A stretch of 64,000 nucleotides of DNA from Bacteroidales bacterium (GTDB taxonomy: Bacteria; Bacteroidota; Bacteroidia; Bacteroidales; UBA932). The position numbers and the translations under genes are program-made. This document shows positions 34,313 to 42,328 of the stretch, one piece after another. The DNA lies in NCBI GenBank assembly GCA_017631435.1, contig JAGBTG010000031.1, positions 1-64,000 of the forward strand, in the 5' to 3' direction. Each line of letters begins with the position of its first letter. The stretch's first letter is position 1. The notes beneath the pieces were generated by a model. The model had not been told where the DNA came from, made no database searches, and saw nothing but the letters and a program-made list of their open reading frames with translations.

Positions 34313-34336
34313 ATGTGCCCCCTAAAAGTTGGACGT
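34313..34336. mobile_element. Possible IS3-family end remnant
   Basis: The sequence TGTGCCCCCTAAAAGTTGGA resembles the terminal inverted repeats of IS3/IS150-group insertion sequences, which often carry a C-run followed by AAAAGT-TGGAC. No transposase and no second end were found in the window, so at most this is a solo remnant. Confidence 0.35.
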
Positions 34337-34375
34337 AAGCATCCGATAAAGTACATTACCAACCAATAGTATACA

Positions 34376-34418
34376 ATTAGCCGCTATTACCATTGGATTG
34401 TAGGTAATAGCGGCTATT
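34376..34418 (-). terminator. Terminator of gcvP
   Basis: A perfect 14-bp stem (TAGCCGCTATTACC 34378-34391 with 34403-34416) and an 11-base loop, 17 bp after the gcvP stop on its strand. Confidence 0.75.
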
Positions 34419-34432
34419 AGTAGACCTTTGGA

Positions 34433-37249
34433 TTACTGGCAGTTGCAAACAAGGTTTCTGTCGCCGTAGCCGTTGTCTACGCGGGCTACTGCTGGCCAGA
34501 ACTTGTTCTCTCTCAACCACTCAAGTGGGAATGCGGCCTCTGTTCTGCTGTAAGGGTGGTTCCACTCGTCTGCGCAAACCTCGTCTGCGGTGTGTGGAGA
34601 CATTGTTACAGGGTTGTCTTTAGGGTCGTATTCACCTGCCTTAATCTTCTCGCACTCAATCTTAATCTGTTTCATTGCCTGGATGAAGCGGTCCATCTCC
34701 TCTTTTGGCTCAGACTCTGTAGGCTCAACCATCAAGGTCTCGTGTACAGGGAATGAAAGGGTAGGAGCGTGGAAGCCGTAGTCCATCAAGCGTTTTGCAA
34801 GATCGGTTGCATCTACGCCGTACTCAGATTTGAAGTGCTGGCAATCAATGATGCACTCGTGAGCTACGCGGCCGGTTGCACCAGAGTAAAGGGTCTTGAA
34901 CTCAGGCTCAAACTGTGCTGCCATGTAGTTTGCGTTAAGGATAGCAACCTGGGTAACTTTCTTAAGGCCTGCTGCGCCCAACAGTTTGATGTAGGCGTGG
35001 GTGATAGGCAACAATAGCGGGTTACCGTATGCTGCAGCAGAAACTGCACCCATATCTTTGCCGCCGCACTCAGGATCAAGCGGATGGCCTGGAAGGTATG
35101 GAGCCAATGCTTTTGTGCAGCAGATAGGGCCAACGCCAGGACCACCACCACCGTGAGGCATTGCAAACGATTTGTGAAGGTTCAAGTGGCATACGTCTGC
35201 GCCAATGAAGCCAGGGTTGGTAAGGCCAACCTGTGCGTTCATGTTTGCACCGTCCATGTAAACCAAACCGCCGTTCTGGTGGATGATGTTGCAGATCTCC
35301 TTGATCTGTACCTCAAACACACCGTGGGTAGAAGGATATGTGATCATCAAGCCTGCAAGGTTCTCTGCGTTTGCAATAGCTTTCTCACGCAACTCCTCAA
35401 CGTTGATGTTTCCGTTCTCGTCACATCCTACAAGTACAATGCTGAAACCTGCCATAGCTGCAGATGCAGGGTTGGTTCCGTGTGCAGATGTAGGGATGAT
35501 CATTACGTTTCTGTGGGCGCCGCCGTTTGCCATGTGGTATGCCTTGATGGTCTTCAAGCCTGCATACTCACCTGCTGCACCTGAGTTAGGCTGAAGTGAA
35601 CAGGCGTCAAAGCCGGTAATCACTGCCAAGTCGTGCTCAAGCTCCTTGATTAGCTCCATGTAACCCTCAACCTGGTCTTTAGGCTGCAATGGGTGTACGT
35701 TGCCAAGCTCGCCCCAGCTTAGTGGAAGCATCTCCACTGCTGCATTAAGCTTCATTGTACAAGAGCCAAGAGGAATCATTGAGTGGGTAAGCGATATGTC
35801 TTTTCTCTCAAGTTTCTTGATGAATCTCATCATTGCAGTCTCCGAGTGGTATGTGTTGAATACCTCGTGCTCAAGGAATGAGCTCTCCCTCTTCATGAAA
35901 GGATCCTCTGCAGGGGCACCAGGGCAACCTGAAGGCTGTGCGTCAAAGATGTTTGCAACTTTCATTGCCTCAACGCAGTTGGTAAGCTCGTCAAAGCTGA
36001 TTCTTACGCTGTCGGGAGCAGGATAGAAGAAGTTGATGCCGTCCAATTCCGCTCTCTGTTTGAGTTCTGCTGCGTTTACACCTTTTATCTCAATTGTGCC
36101 AAAGAAGTTCTCTGTTGCAAGGGTGTATCCTTTTGCTTTAAGAAGGCCTGCCACTGCGTGTGCGTAGTGGGAAACTTTCTGTGCAATTGATTTGATTCCC
36201 TGTGGTCCGTGGTATACTGCGTACATTCCGCTCATGGTTGCCATAAGGGCAGTTGCGGTACATACGTTTGATGTTGCTTTCTCTCTCTTGATGTGCTGCT
36301 CGCGGGTCTGCAGTGCAAGTCTTACTGCGCTGTTGCCCAAACGGTCAACTGATACACCAATGATACGTCCTGGAATCTGTCTCTTGTAGGTGTCTTTGGT
36401 TGCCATGAAACCTGCGGTAGGACCGCCAAAGCCCATAGGCAAACCGAATCTCTGTGCAGAACCCACTGCGCAGTCTGCGCCCCATGCTGCAGGCTCTTTA
36501 AGTACTGCAAGTGAAAGAAGGTCGCAGTATGCTGTTACAAGTCCGCCTGCTGCGTGCACTTTCTCACAGAATGCTGCGTAATCGCGTACCTCACCGTTTG
36601 CTGCAGGGTACTGTACCATTGCACCGTAGCATTTCTCGCTAAGTTCTGCAGTTTTATAGTCTCCAAGCTGGATCTCAATGCCAAGACCTGCTGCACGGGT
36701 CTGAAGAACAGAAAGTACCTGTGGGAAAATATTCTCGTCTACAAATACAACGTTCTTGCCTGCCTTTACAGCGTCTCTGCTTCTTACCTCAAACATCATT
36801 CTCATTGCCTCTCCTGCAGCCTGTGCGTCGTCAAGCATAGAGCAGTTTGAAAGAGGGAAGCCGGTAAGGCTGCTGATCATGGTCTGGAAAATAAGAAGAG
36901 CCTCAAGGCGGCCCTGGCTTATCTCTGCCTGGTATGGGGTGTATGAGGTGTACCAGCAAGGGTTCTCAAATATGTTTCTGGTAATTACCGGAAGGGTTCC
37001 GGTGCCGTAATTGCCCATTCCAATAAGGCTTCTGAACGGTCTGTTCTTTGAAACCATCTTTTTAAGATTAGCCAGATACTGGCTCTCGGATACGGCTGGT
37101 GTAAGTTTAAGCTCCTCCTCCAGAAGGATGTCTGAAGGAACAGTCTGTTTTGTCAGTTCGTCCAAAGTTTGGACATTCAATACCTTGAGCATCTCCTCAA
37201 TCTGGGAGTCTCTAGGGCCAATGTGTCTGTCAGTGAATGTTAGTGACAT
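34433..37249 (-). CDS. gcvP: Glycine dehydrogenase (decarboxylating), P-protein
   Basis: A 938-residue full-length P-protein with the two homologous halves fused, as in most Gram-negative bacteria. It decarboxylates glycine with pyridoxal phosphate and passes the aminomethyl group to the H-protein lipoate. The start MSLTFTDRHIGPRD is typical. The PLP lysine lies in HLNLHKSFAMPHGGGGPG in the C-terminal half. SMIPLGSCTMKLN marks the start of the second half. It stands alone, so gcvT and gcvH are elsewhere. A good promoter lies at 37326-37296. No glycine riboswitch was seen in the 47-bp leader region. Confidence 0.98.
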   Translation of the reverse strand: MSLTFTDRHIGPRDSQIEEMLKVLNVQTLDELTKQTVPSDILLEEELKLTPAVSESQYLANLKKMVSKNRPFRSLIGMGNYGTGTLPVITRNIFENPCWYTSYTPYQAEISQGRLEALLIFQTMISSLTGFPLSNCSMLDDAQAAGEAMRMMFEVRSRDAVKAGKNVVFVDENIFPQVLSVLQTRAAGLGIEIQLGDYKTAELSEKCYGAMVQYPAANGEVRDYAAFCEKVHAAGGLVTAYCDLLSLAVLKEPAAWGADCAVGSAQRFGLPMGFGGPTAGFMATKDTYKRQIPGRIIGVSVDRLGNSAVRLALQTREQHIKREKATSNVCTATALMATMSGMYAVYHGPQGIKSIAQKVSHYAHAVAGLLKAKGYTLATENFFGTIEIKGVNAAELKQRAELDGINFFYPAPDSVRISFDELTNCVEAMKVANIFDAQPSGCPGAPAEDPFMKRESSFLEHEVFNTYHSETAMMRFIKKLERKDISLTHSMIPLGSCTMKLNAAVEMLPLSWGELGNVHPLQPKDQVEGYMELIKELEHDLAVITGFDACSLQPNSGAAGEYAGLKTIKAYHMANGGAHRNVMIIPTSAHGTNPASAAMAGFSIVLVGCDENGNINVEELREKAIANAENLAGLMITYPSTHGVFEVQIKEICNIIHQNGGLVYMDGANMNAQVGLTNPGFIGADVCHLNLHKSFAMPHGGGGPGVGPICCTKALAPYLPGHPLDPECGGKDMGAVSAAAYGNPLLLPITHAYIKLLGAAGLKKVTQVAILNANYMAAQFEPEFKTLYSGATGRVAHECIIDCQHFKSEYGVDATDLAKRLMDYGFHAPTLSFPVHETLMVEPTESEPKEEMDRFIQAMKQIKIECEKIKAGEYDPKDNPVTMSPHTADEVCADEWNHPYSRTEAAFPLEWLRENKFWPAVARVDNGYGDRNLVCNCQ

Positions 37250-37295
37250 GTTTTTGTATTTAAAGTGTAATTATTTCCAATTTGTTAGGAGTTTA

Positions 37296-37326
37296 CAAAT
37301 ATATGATTATTTTTGTAAAAACCAAA
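37296..37326 (-). promoter_or_regulatory. Promoter of gcvP
   Basis: Reading leftward: TTTG (37326-37323), a 19-bp spacer, TATATTTG (37303-37296), a full match to the Bacteroidota housekeeping consensus, about 47 bp before the gcvP ATG. A TATTTTTG box for the divergent gene lies at 37308-37315 within the same spacer. Confidence 0.75.
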
Positions 37327-37337
37327 CCTACAAAATT

Positions 37338-38885
37338 ATGAGTTTATTAAGCAAAAAAATTTCTGAACTTCAGGAGAGGACAGCCCGTGTTTTGCAGGGA
37401 GGAGGAGATAAAGCCATTGCTAAACAGATAGCTATGGGCAAGCTTCCGGCAAGGGACAGGATAGGCAAGCTCCTTGATGAAGGGTCGTTTTATGAATACG
37501 ATCTTTTTATAGAGCACGATGCAAGGGAATTTGGTATGGAGAACAAGAGCCTTGCCGGTGATGGTGTAGTTATAGGAACCGGTACCATCAACGGAAAGCC
37601 TGTTGCAATTTATGCCCAGGACTTCACTGTTGCAGGCGGCTCGCTCGGATCGATGCATGCAAGAAAAATCACCAAGATAATGGATTATGCACTGAGAATG
37701 AGGATACCCCTTATCGGGATTAATGATTCCGGTGGAGCCCGTATTCAGGAGGGTGTGAACTCTCTGGCTGGATATGGTGAGATTTTCTTCAGAAATACCA
37801 TGGCCAGTGGTGTGATTCCGCAGATTTCGGTGATTTTGGGCCCTTGTGCAGGTGGTGCCGTATATTCCCCTGCCCTTACAGATTACGTGTTTGTGGTTGA
37901 CAAGATTTCCAAGATGTTCATCACCGGCCCGGAGGTTATCAAATCGGTGCTTGGAGAGGAGATAGATATGGAGTCTCTTGGAGGTGCCCGCGTACATTGC
38001 GAGACCACTGGAAATGCCCATTTCTTTGCAGAGAGTGAGGAGGAGTGCTTTGCGCAGATAAAGAAACTTTTGAGTTTTATTCCTGCCCATAATGCGGAGA
38101 AACCTGTACCTGTGAAAGGTGGTTCGCCTCTTAAAAAGTACAAGATTGACAAGATTGTTCCGGTAGACCCTACCACTCCATACGATGTGAGGGATGTGAT
38201 AAGGTCGCTTACCGATGATTCCGATTTCATTGAGATTCAGGAGATGTGGGCCCAGAATATTGTTATAGGCTACGGACGCATGGATGGCCGCACTGTGGGT
38301 TTTGTGGCAAACCAGCCCCTTTACCTTGCGGGTGTGCTTGATTGCGATTCTTCAGACAAGGCTGCCCGCTTTATCCGCTATTGTGATGCCTTTGAGATCC
38401 CTATCGTAACTCTTGAGGATATGCCCGGCTACCTTCCGGGAGTTGATCAGGAGCATGCCGGAGTTATCCGTCACGGGGCAAAGCTGCTGTATGCCTACTC
38501 CGAGGCATCCGTTCCAAAAATTACCATCATCCTTCGCAAAGCCTATGGAGGAGGATATATTGCAATGAACTCCCGACATCTCCGTGCAGACTTTGTCTTT
38601 GCATGGCCTACCGCAGAGATTGCCGTTATGGGACCTGAGGGAGCCGCAAACATCATCTTCCGCAAGGAGATTATGGAGGCTGAGAATCCCGACGAGATGC
38701 GTAAACTTAAAGTTCAGGAGTACAAGGACAAGTTTGCCAACCCGTATGTGGCAGCAGCCAAGGGATACATTGATTCTGTGATAACTCCACAGGATACCCG
38801 CAAGTTCATTTTGCATGCCTTGAACATTTCTGGCAACAAGACACTCAAGAGACCTGCCAAGAAGCACGGCATTCCACCATTTTAA
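37338..38885 (+). CDS. Acyl-CoA carboxylase/methylmalonyl-CoA decarboxylase, carboxyltransferase subunit
   Basis: 515 residues from the ATG at 37338; the open frame extends upstream to 37011 but only as antisense to gcvP. It is a crotonase-fold carboxyltransferase with N- and C-terminal halves. GDGVVIGTGTINGKPVAIYAQD, DSGGARIQEGV, GPCAGGAVYSPALTDY and LEDMPGYLPGVDQEHAGVI are hallmark segments of propionyl-CoA carboxylase beta or MmdA. It moves carboxyl between biotin and an acyl-CoA, here most likely the propionyl/methylmalonyl-CoA pair used in propionate metabolism. The biotin carrier follows after 20 bp. No biotin carboxylase or membrane decarboxylase subunit is adjacent, so the direction of the reaction is open. 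Confidence 0.93.
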   Translation: MSLLSKKISELQERTARVLQGGGDKAIAKQIAMGKLPARDRIGKLLDEGSFYEYDLFIEHDAREFGMENKSLAGDGVVIGTGTINGKPVAIYAQDFTVAGGSLGSMHARKITKIMDYALRMRIPLIGINDSGGARIQEGVNSLAGYGEIFFRNTMASGVIPQISVILGPCAGGAVYSPALTDYVFVVDKISKMFITGPEVIKSVLGEEIDMESLGGARVHCETTGNAHFFAESEEECFAQIKKLLSFIPAHNAEKPVPVKGGSPLKKYKIDKIVPVDPTTPYDVRDVIRSLTDDSDFIEIQEMWAQNIVIGYGRMDGRTVGFVANQPLYLAGVLDCDSSDKAARFIRYCDAFEIPIVTLEDMPGYLPGVDQEHAGVIRHGAKLLYAYSEASVPKITIILRKAYGGGYIAMNSRHLRADFVFAWPTAEIAVMGPEGAANIIFRKEIMEAENPDEMRKLKVQEYKDKFANPYVAAAKGYIDSVITPQDTRKFILHALNISGNKTLKRPAKKHGIPPF

Positions 38886-38905
38886 CAGCAGAGGAGGCTT
38901 AAGTT

Positions 38906-39283
38906 ATGAACGAGATAAAATCTATAAGTGCAGACTTGGGCGATGCTGTGCTCATGTCCAATGACCCCAACCTCTTCACCGACAAAATCCAGATCCACGA
39001 GTGCGGCCGCGTGTACAAGACCCGTTACACCCGCAAGTTTGTGGAGAGGAAAAAGTGGGAGGCTCCCAACCCTGCCGAGGTGAGGTCAATCATCCCCGGT
39101 TCGGTAACCGAGGTGCTTGTAAAGCCCGGCGATAAAGTAAAGAAGGGCTCCAGGCTTATGATATACGAGGCAATGAAGATGAAAAACGTAATTGTTTCAC
39201 CTTTTGATGCTGTTGTAGAAAGCGTTGAGGTTAAGGCGGGAGACAAGCTCCCCAAGGGAGCGTTGCTGGTAATTTTAAAGTAA
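38906..39283 (+). CDS. Biotin carboxyl carrier protein
   Basis: A 125-residue biotinyl-domain protein. The biotin attachment motif is EAMKM with Lys91, flanked by VLVKPGDKVKKGSRLM and the C-terminal AGDKLPKGALLVIL. The first 60 residues have no Ala/Pro-rich linker and no family I recognise. It carries carboxyl groups for the carboxyltransferase encoded just upstream. The stop codon (39281-39283) lies within the 5' arm of a large cloverleaf-like inverted repeat, so the end of its mRNA would be folded. Confidence 0.92.
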   Translation: MNEIKSISADLGDAVLMSNDPNLFTDKIQIHECGRVYKTRYTRKFVERKKWEAPNPAEVRSIIPGSVTEVLVKPGDKVKKGSRLMIYEAMKMKNVIVSPFDAVVESVEVKAGDKLPKGALLVILK

Positions 39284-39407
39284 CGTCGTCTTTTTGTACA
39301 ACTCTTTGTCCCACAAAGAGTTGGAAAACAGGGGTGCTGCCTTCTGCAGCATCCCTTGTTTTCTATTTGCCTCAGGATGAGGCAAATGTACAAAAAGACG
39401 ACGTTAC
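39280..39407. repeat. Cloverleaf-like inverted repeat with three internal hairpins
   Basis: The outer arms 39280-39300 and 39387-39407 are a perfect 21-bp inverted repeat (GTAACGTCGTCTTTTTGTAC... and its complement). Between them lie three hairpins: ACTCTTTGT/ACAAAGAGT (39301-39321, 3-base loop); AAAACAGGGGTGCTGC with GCAGCATCCCTTGTTTT (39325-39362, one bulge and one wobble); ATTTGCCTCA/TGAGGCAAAT (39365-39387, 3-base loop). Nearly every base is paired. It may be a terminator, a small mobile palindromic element or a structured RNA. Nothing in it codes for protein beyond the biotin-carrier stop codon. Confidence 0.9.
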
Positions 39408-39471
39408 AAAGTAAATTTGCTTTGCGAGGGAAGTTTTAGTAACTTGGTCCTTTGTGAAAAGGACTGGGAAA

Positions 39472-39858
39472 ATGGAGGATTTGTGGTGCAAAAACAGACA
39501 GGATTTGGGCAAAAGGGGAGAGGATGTGGCCTTGGAATATCTTTTGCGGAGAGGAATGAAGCTGCTGGAGCGGAATTGGCGCAGCGGGCACAAGGAACTG
39601 GATCTGGTGATGGAGGAGGAGGGGTTTATACGGATAGTGGAGGTGCGCAGCAGGAGTGTCCCGGCGCAGATTGATCCGTTGGAGAGCGTAGACCATGTAA
39701 AGAGAAAGAAAACCATACAGGCGGCAAAGGGGTATGTGGCGGCCAACCGGAGCAGGATAAAGGGGAAGGAGGTAGTTTTTGATGTGGTCTCAATCCTTTT
39801 CAACGGGGAGTTGTTTAAAGTTGAATATGTACGGGAGGCATTTGCCCCCACTTGGTAA
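39472..39858 (+). CDS. YraN/UPF0102-family endonuclease-like protein
   Basis: About 128 residues from the ATG at 39472 (a GTG at 39454 is also possible but falls in a GTCCTTT/AAAGGAC hairpin). Family features: LGKRGEDVALEYLLRRG (about 12-28), the nuclease-type motif GHKELDLVMEEEGFIRIVEVRSR in which Glu, Asp and a Glu-x-Arg line up as in restriction-endonuclease-like folds, and FDVVSI near the end. The exact role of this widely conserved family is not settled. The next gene starts 14 bp downstream. Confidence 0.88.
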   Translation: MEDLWCKNRQDLGKRGEDVALEYLLRRGMKLLERNWRSGHKELDLVMEEEGFIRIVEVRSRSVPAQIDPLESVDHVKRKKTIQAAKGYVAANRSRIKGKEVVFDVVSILFNGELFKVEYVREAFAPTW

Positions 39859-39872
39859 AATATAAAACAGAT

Positions 39873-40970
39873 ATGGGAAGAGAGAACAATTATTGTATCA
39901 TCATGGCCGGTGGCGTTGGAAGCCGTTTCTGGCCTGTAAGCAGAAATGACAAGCCAAAGCAGTTTCTGGATTTCTTTGGAACAGGAATTTCGTTCCTGCA
40001 GCAGACATACAATAGGTTTGCCAAGATTATACCTGCGGAGAACATATTGGTTGTTACAAGCGCCCAGTATGAGGAACTGGTAAAGGAGCAGTTGCCACAG
40101 ATGCTGCTGGAAAATATTCTCCTGGAGCCGCACAGGCGCAATACAGCCCCATGTATAGCATATGCAACATACAAATTGCAGAAGAAAAATCCCAACGCAA
40201 CAGTGGTGGTGGCCCCATCGGACCATCTCATATTGGATGAGGAGGTGTTTCTCAATACTGTGCAGGCAGCCTTGAACCATGCGCAGGGCAACGATGAACT
40301 GCTCACTTTGGGCATCAAGCCTACACGCCCGGAAACTGGATACGGATACATTCAGGTAAACCCTGCCAAAACCAAGCAGGTGGAGGGGAACAAGGTGTTC
40401 AGCGTAAAGACTTTCACTGAAAAACCCGATAAAGAGCTGGCAAAGGTATTCCTCCAGAGCGGGGAATTTTTGTGGAACTCCGGCATCTTCATCTGGAATA
40501 TCAGAACCATTGCCCAGGAACTTGAGAAATATCTTCCCGACATTGCCAACCAATTCAAGGACATTGTACCATTCTACTACACGGAAAAGGAGGAGGAGCT
40601 CATAAAGGGAATCTACGAGGGGTGCAACGGCATCTCAATTGATTACGGAGTGATGGAGAAGACCAGCTGCAGCTGGGTGTTTGAGACCTCGTTCGGATGG
40701 AGCGATGTAGGTACCTGGGATGCCCTTTATCATCTTGGGCAGAAAGATGAGGACGGCAACCTGATGAGCGTAGGTGACAGCATGATAGACAAAGTGCGGG
40801 GATCCATCATAGTGTCCAATGAGGACGACAAGCTTGTGGTGGTGAAAGGACTGGAGAATTTCATGGTGATAAACACAGACGATGTGCTCCTTATCTGCCC
40901 AAGGGACAACGTGAGATTCAAGAATGTGATTACAGACCTTACAGTAAACGAATTCAACAAATATCAGTAA
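39873..40970 (+). CDS. manC: Mannose-1-phosphate guanylyltransferase
   Basis: About 365 residues from the ATG at 39873 (the frame is open to a TTG at 39852, inside the YraN-like gene). The nucleotidyltransferase signature is IMAGGVGSRFWPVSRNDKPK (about 10-29), followed by EPHRRNTAPCIAYA (about 88-101), VVVAPSDHLI, FTEKPDKELA and FLWNSGIFIWN. It makes GDP-mannose from GTP and mannose-1-phosphate for fucose and mannose in surface glycans. Compared with bifunctional AlgA-type proteins it lacks the C-terminal isomerase domain. Confidence 0.94.
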   Translation: MGRENNYCIIMAGGVGSRFWPVSRNDKPKQFLDFFGTGISFLQQTYNRFAKIIPAENILVVTSAQYEELVKEQLPQMLLENILLEPHRRNTAPCIAYATYKLQKKNPNATVVVAPSDHLILDEEVFLNTVQAALNHAQGNDELLTLGIKPTRPETGYGYIQVNPAKTKQVEGNKVFSVKTFTEKPDKELAKVFLQSGEFLWNSGIFIWNIRTIAQELEKYLPDIANQFKDIVPFYYTEKEEELIKGIYEGCNGISIDYGVMEKTSCSWVFETSFGWSDVGTWDALYHLGQKDEDGNLMSVGDSMIDKVRGSIIVSNEDDKLVVVKGLENFMVINTDDVLLICPRDNVRFKNVITDLTVNEFNKYQ

Positions 40971-40994
40971 CCTATCATATAAAAACAGCATAAC

Positions 40995-42257
40995 ATGGCG
41001 GAGATATTGAGCCTTAATATACAGAGTGAAATTGGGGAACTGGAGGGGGTAATCCTCCATACTCCAGGAGCGGAGGTGGAGAACATGACACCAGGAACAG
41101 CCCAGAGGGCACTTTACAGTGATATCCTCAACCTCTCAATAGCAAAAACCGAATATGACCAGCTGCAGGGGGTGCTGGGGAAATATACCCGAACCTTCCA
41201 GGTAACGGATCTGCTTGAGCAGGTGCTTGCCAACTACAGCCAGAGGGAGATGCTCATAAAGAAAGTGTGCGAAAGCGAAGGGGCGCTGGAGTATTATGAA
41301 CAGCTGATGGCAATGCCGTCGGCGGAATTGGCAAAAGCCCTTATTGAAGGTGTACCTGCCAGGAAAAACACCCTTACTGCATTCCTGAGTGATGAATATT
41401 ATGCGTTGTATCCATTGTACAACTTCTATTTTACCAGAGATGCATCTGTAACTATCGGGAATAATGCCCTTATCTGCCGTATGGCCAACAAGGTGAGGAT
41501 GAGGGAGTCGTTGATTATGGAGGCAATCTTCAAAGGGTCCGGTGCATTCAGTGGCGGCATCATAAATGCCCATGAGTTCCAGCCAGGCTGCAACGACATT
41601 TACATGGAGGGTGGCGATATCCTTGTAGCCAGGGAGGACATCCTTGTAATAGGCAACGGTTGCAGAACCAGCACCAGGGGCATAGATCTTCTCATTGCAA
41701 GGCTCTGCAGGGAGCATACCCAGGGGACAAGGCACATCATTGTGCAGCAGCTCCCGTCGCAGCCGGAGTCTTTCATCCATCTTGATATGGTTTTCACTCT
41801 TCTCGACAGGGACAAATGTATGGTCTACGAACCCCTTGTCCTCCGCGACAACCAGTACCAGACCGTGCACATAACCATAGAGGACGGAAAAGTTTCAAAA
41901 ATAAGGAGCATCCCAACAATCCTTCACGCCCTCCGGGAGCTGGGAATGGACCTTGAGCCGGTAGCGTGCGGCGGAAGTTCAGATGAATGGAACCAGGAGA
42001 GGGAACAGTGGCACAGCGGGGCAAACTTCTTTGCCATAGCACCCGGAAAACTCCTTTCATACTCCCGAAATGTGAACACATTGGGAGAACTTTCAAAGCA
42101 TGGATTTGAGATAATCCCGGCGTGGGACATCATCCGCGGCAACAAGGACGCTGCAGATTACGCAAAATGTGTAATCACCATTGAGGGAAGTGAACTTCCC
42201 CGTGGAGGTGGTGGAGCCCGCTGCATGACAATGCCGGTGAGAAGGAAGAGCCTATAA
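40995..42257 (+). CDS. arcA: Arginine deiminase
   Basis: A 420-residue guanidino-group modifying enzyme that hydrolyses arginine to citrulline and ammonia. Features: ELEGVILHTPGAEVENMTP at the N-terminus, FYFTRDASVTIG, the EGGDILV loop, FIHLDMVFTLLDRD with the catalytic His, and the nucleophile Cys in GGGARCMTMPV near the end. No ornithine carbamoyltransferase or carbamate kinase gene is adjacent, so the rest of a deiminase pathway would be elsewhere. It follows manC by 24 bp. Confidence 0.93.
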   Translation: MAEILSLNIQSEIGELEGVILHTPGAEVENMTPGTAQRALYSDILNLSIAKTEYDQLQGVLGKYTRTFQVTDLLEQVLANYSQREMLIKKVCESEGALEYYEQLMAMPSAELAKALIEGVPARKNTLTAFLSDEYYALYPLYNFYFTRDASVTIGNNALICRMANKVRMRESLIMEAIFKGSGAFSGGIINAHEFQPGCNDIYMEGGDILVAREDILVIGNGCRTSTRGIDLLIARLCREHTQGTRHIIVQQLPSQPESFIHLDMVFTLLDRDKCMVYEPLVLRDNQYQTVHITIEDGKVSKIRSIPTILHALRELGMDLEPVACGGSSDEWNQEREQWHSGANFFAIAPGKLLSYSRNVNTLGELSKHGFEIIPAWDIIRGNKDAADYAKCVITIEGSELPRGGGGARCMTMPVRRKSL

Positions 42258-42328
42258 AGGATGTCTTTTAAAAAGTTATAGAATAAACCGATATTTTTCT
42301 GTAGATTTGCAACCTTAATTTGTTTGAT

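Larger units (their letters stand above)
33827..34432. other. Non-coding, repeat-rich interval
   Basis: About 600 bp with no convincing gene. It holds the second copy of an intergenic repeat (33836-33896), a widely spaced inverted repeat CGGTATCCCC/GGGGATACCG (33961-33970 and 34008-34017), four copies of a 9-bp unit (34043-34078), a diverged 93-bp direct repeat (34106-34291), a possible insertion-sequence end (34313-34336) and the gcvP terminator. ORFs here only reflect GC-rich repeats. Confidence 0.7.

Noticed and set aside
37011-37337. N-terminal extension of the carboxyltransferase frame
   Set aside because: The extension is antisense to the start of gcvP and covers the divergent promoters; family similarity starts at the ATG at 37338.
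37250-37337. Glycine riboswitch before gcvP
   Set aside because: The leader is under 50 bp and AT-rich with no conserved aptamer pattern.
39372-40553. 393-codon open frame on the minus strand opposite the YraN-like gene and manC
   Set aside because: Antisense shadow. The plus strand carries clear family motifs across this region; the minus-strand translation is Cys/Ser-rich with no domain.
41136-41870. 244-codon minus-strand frame opposite arginine deiminase
   Set aside because: Antisense shadow of a gene with clear catalytic motifs.
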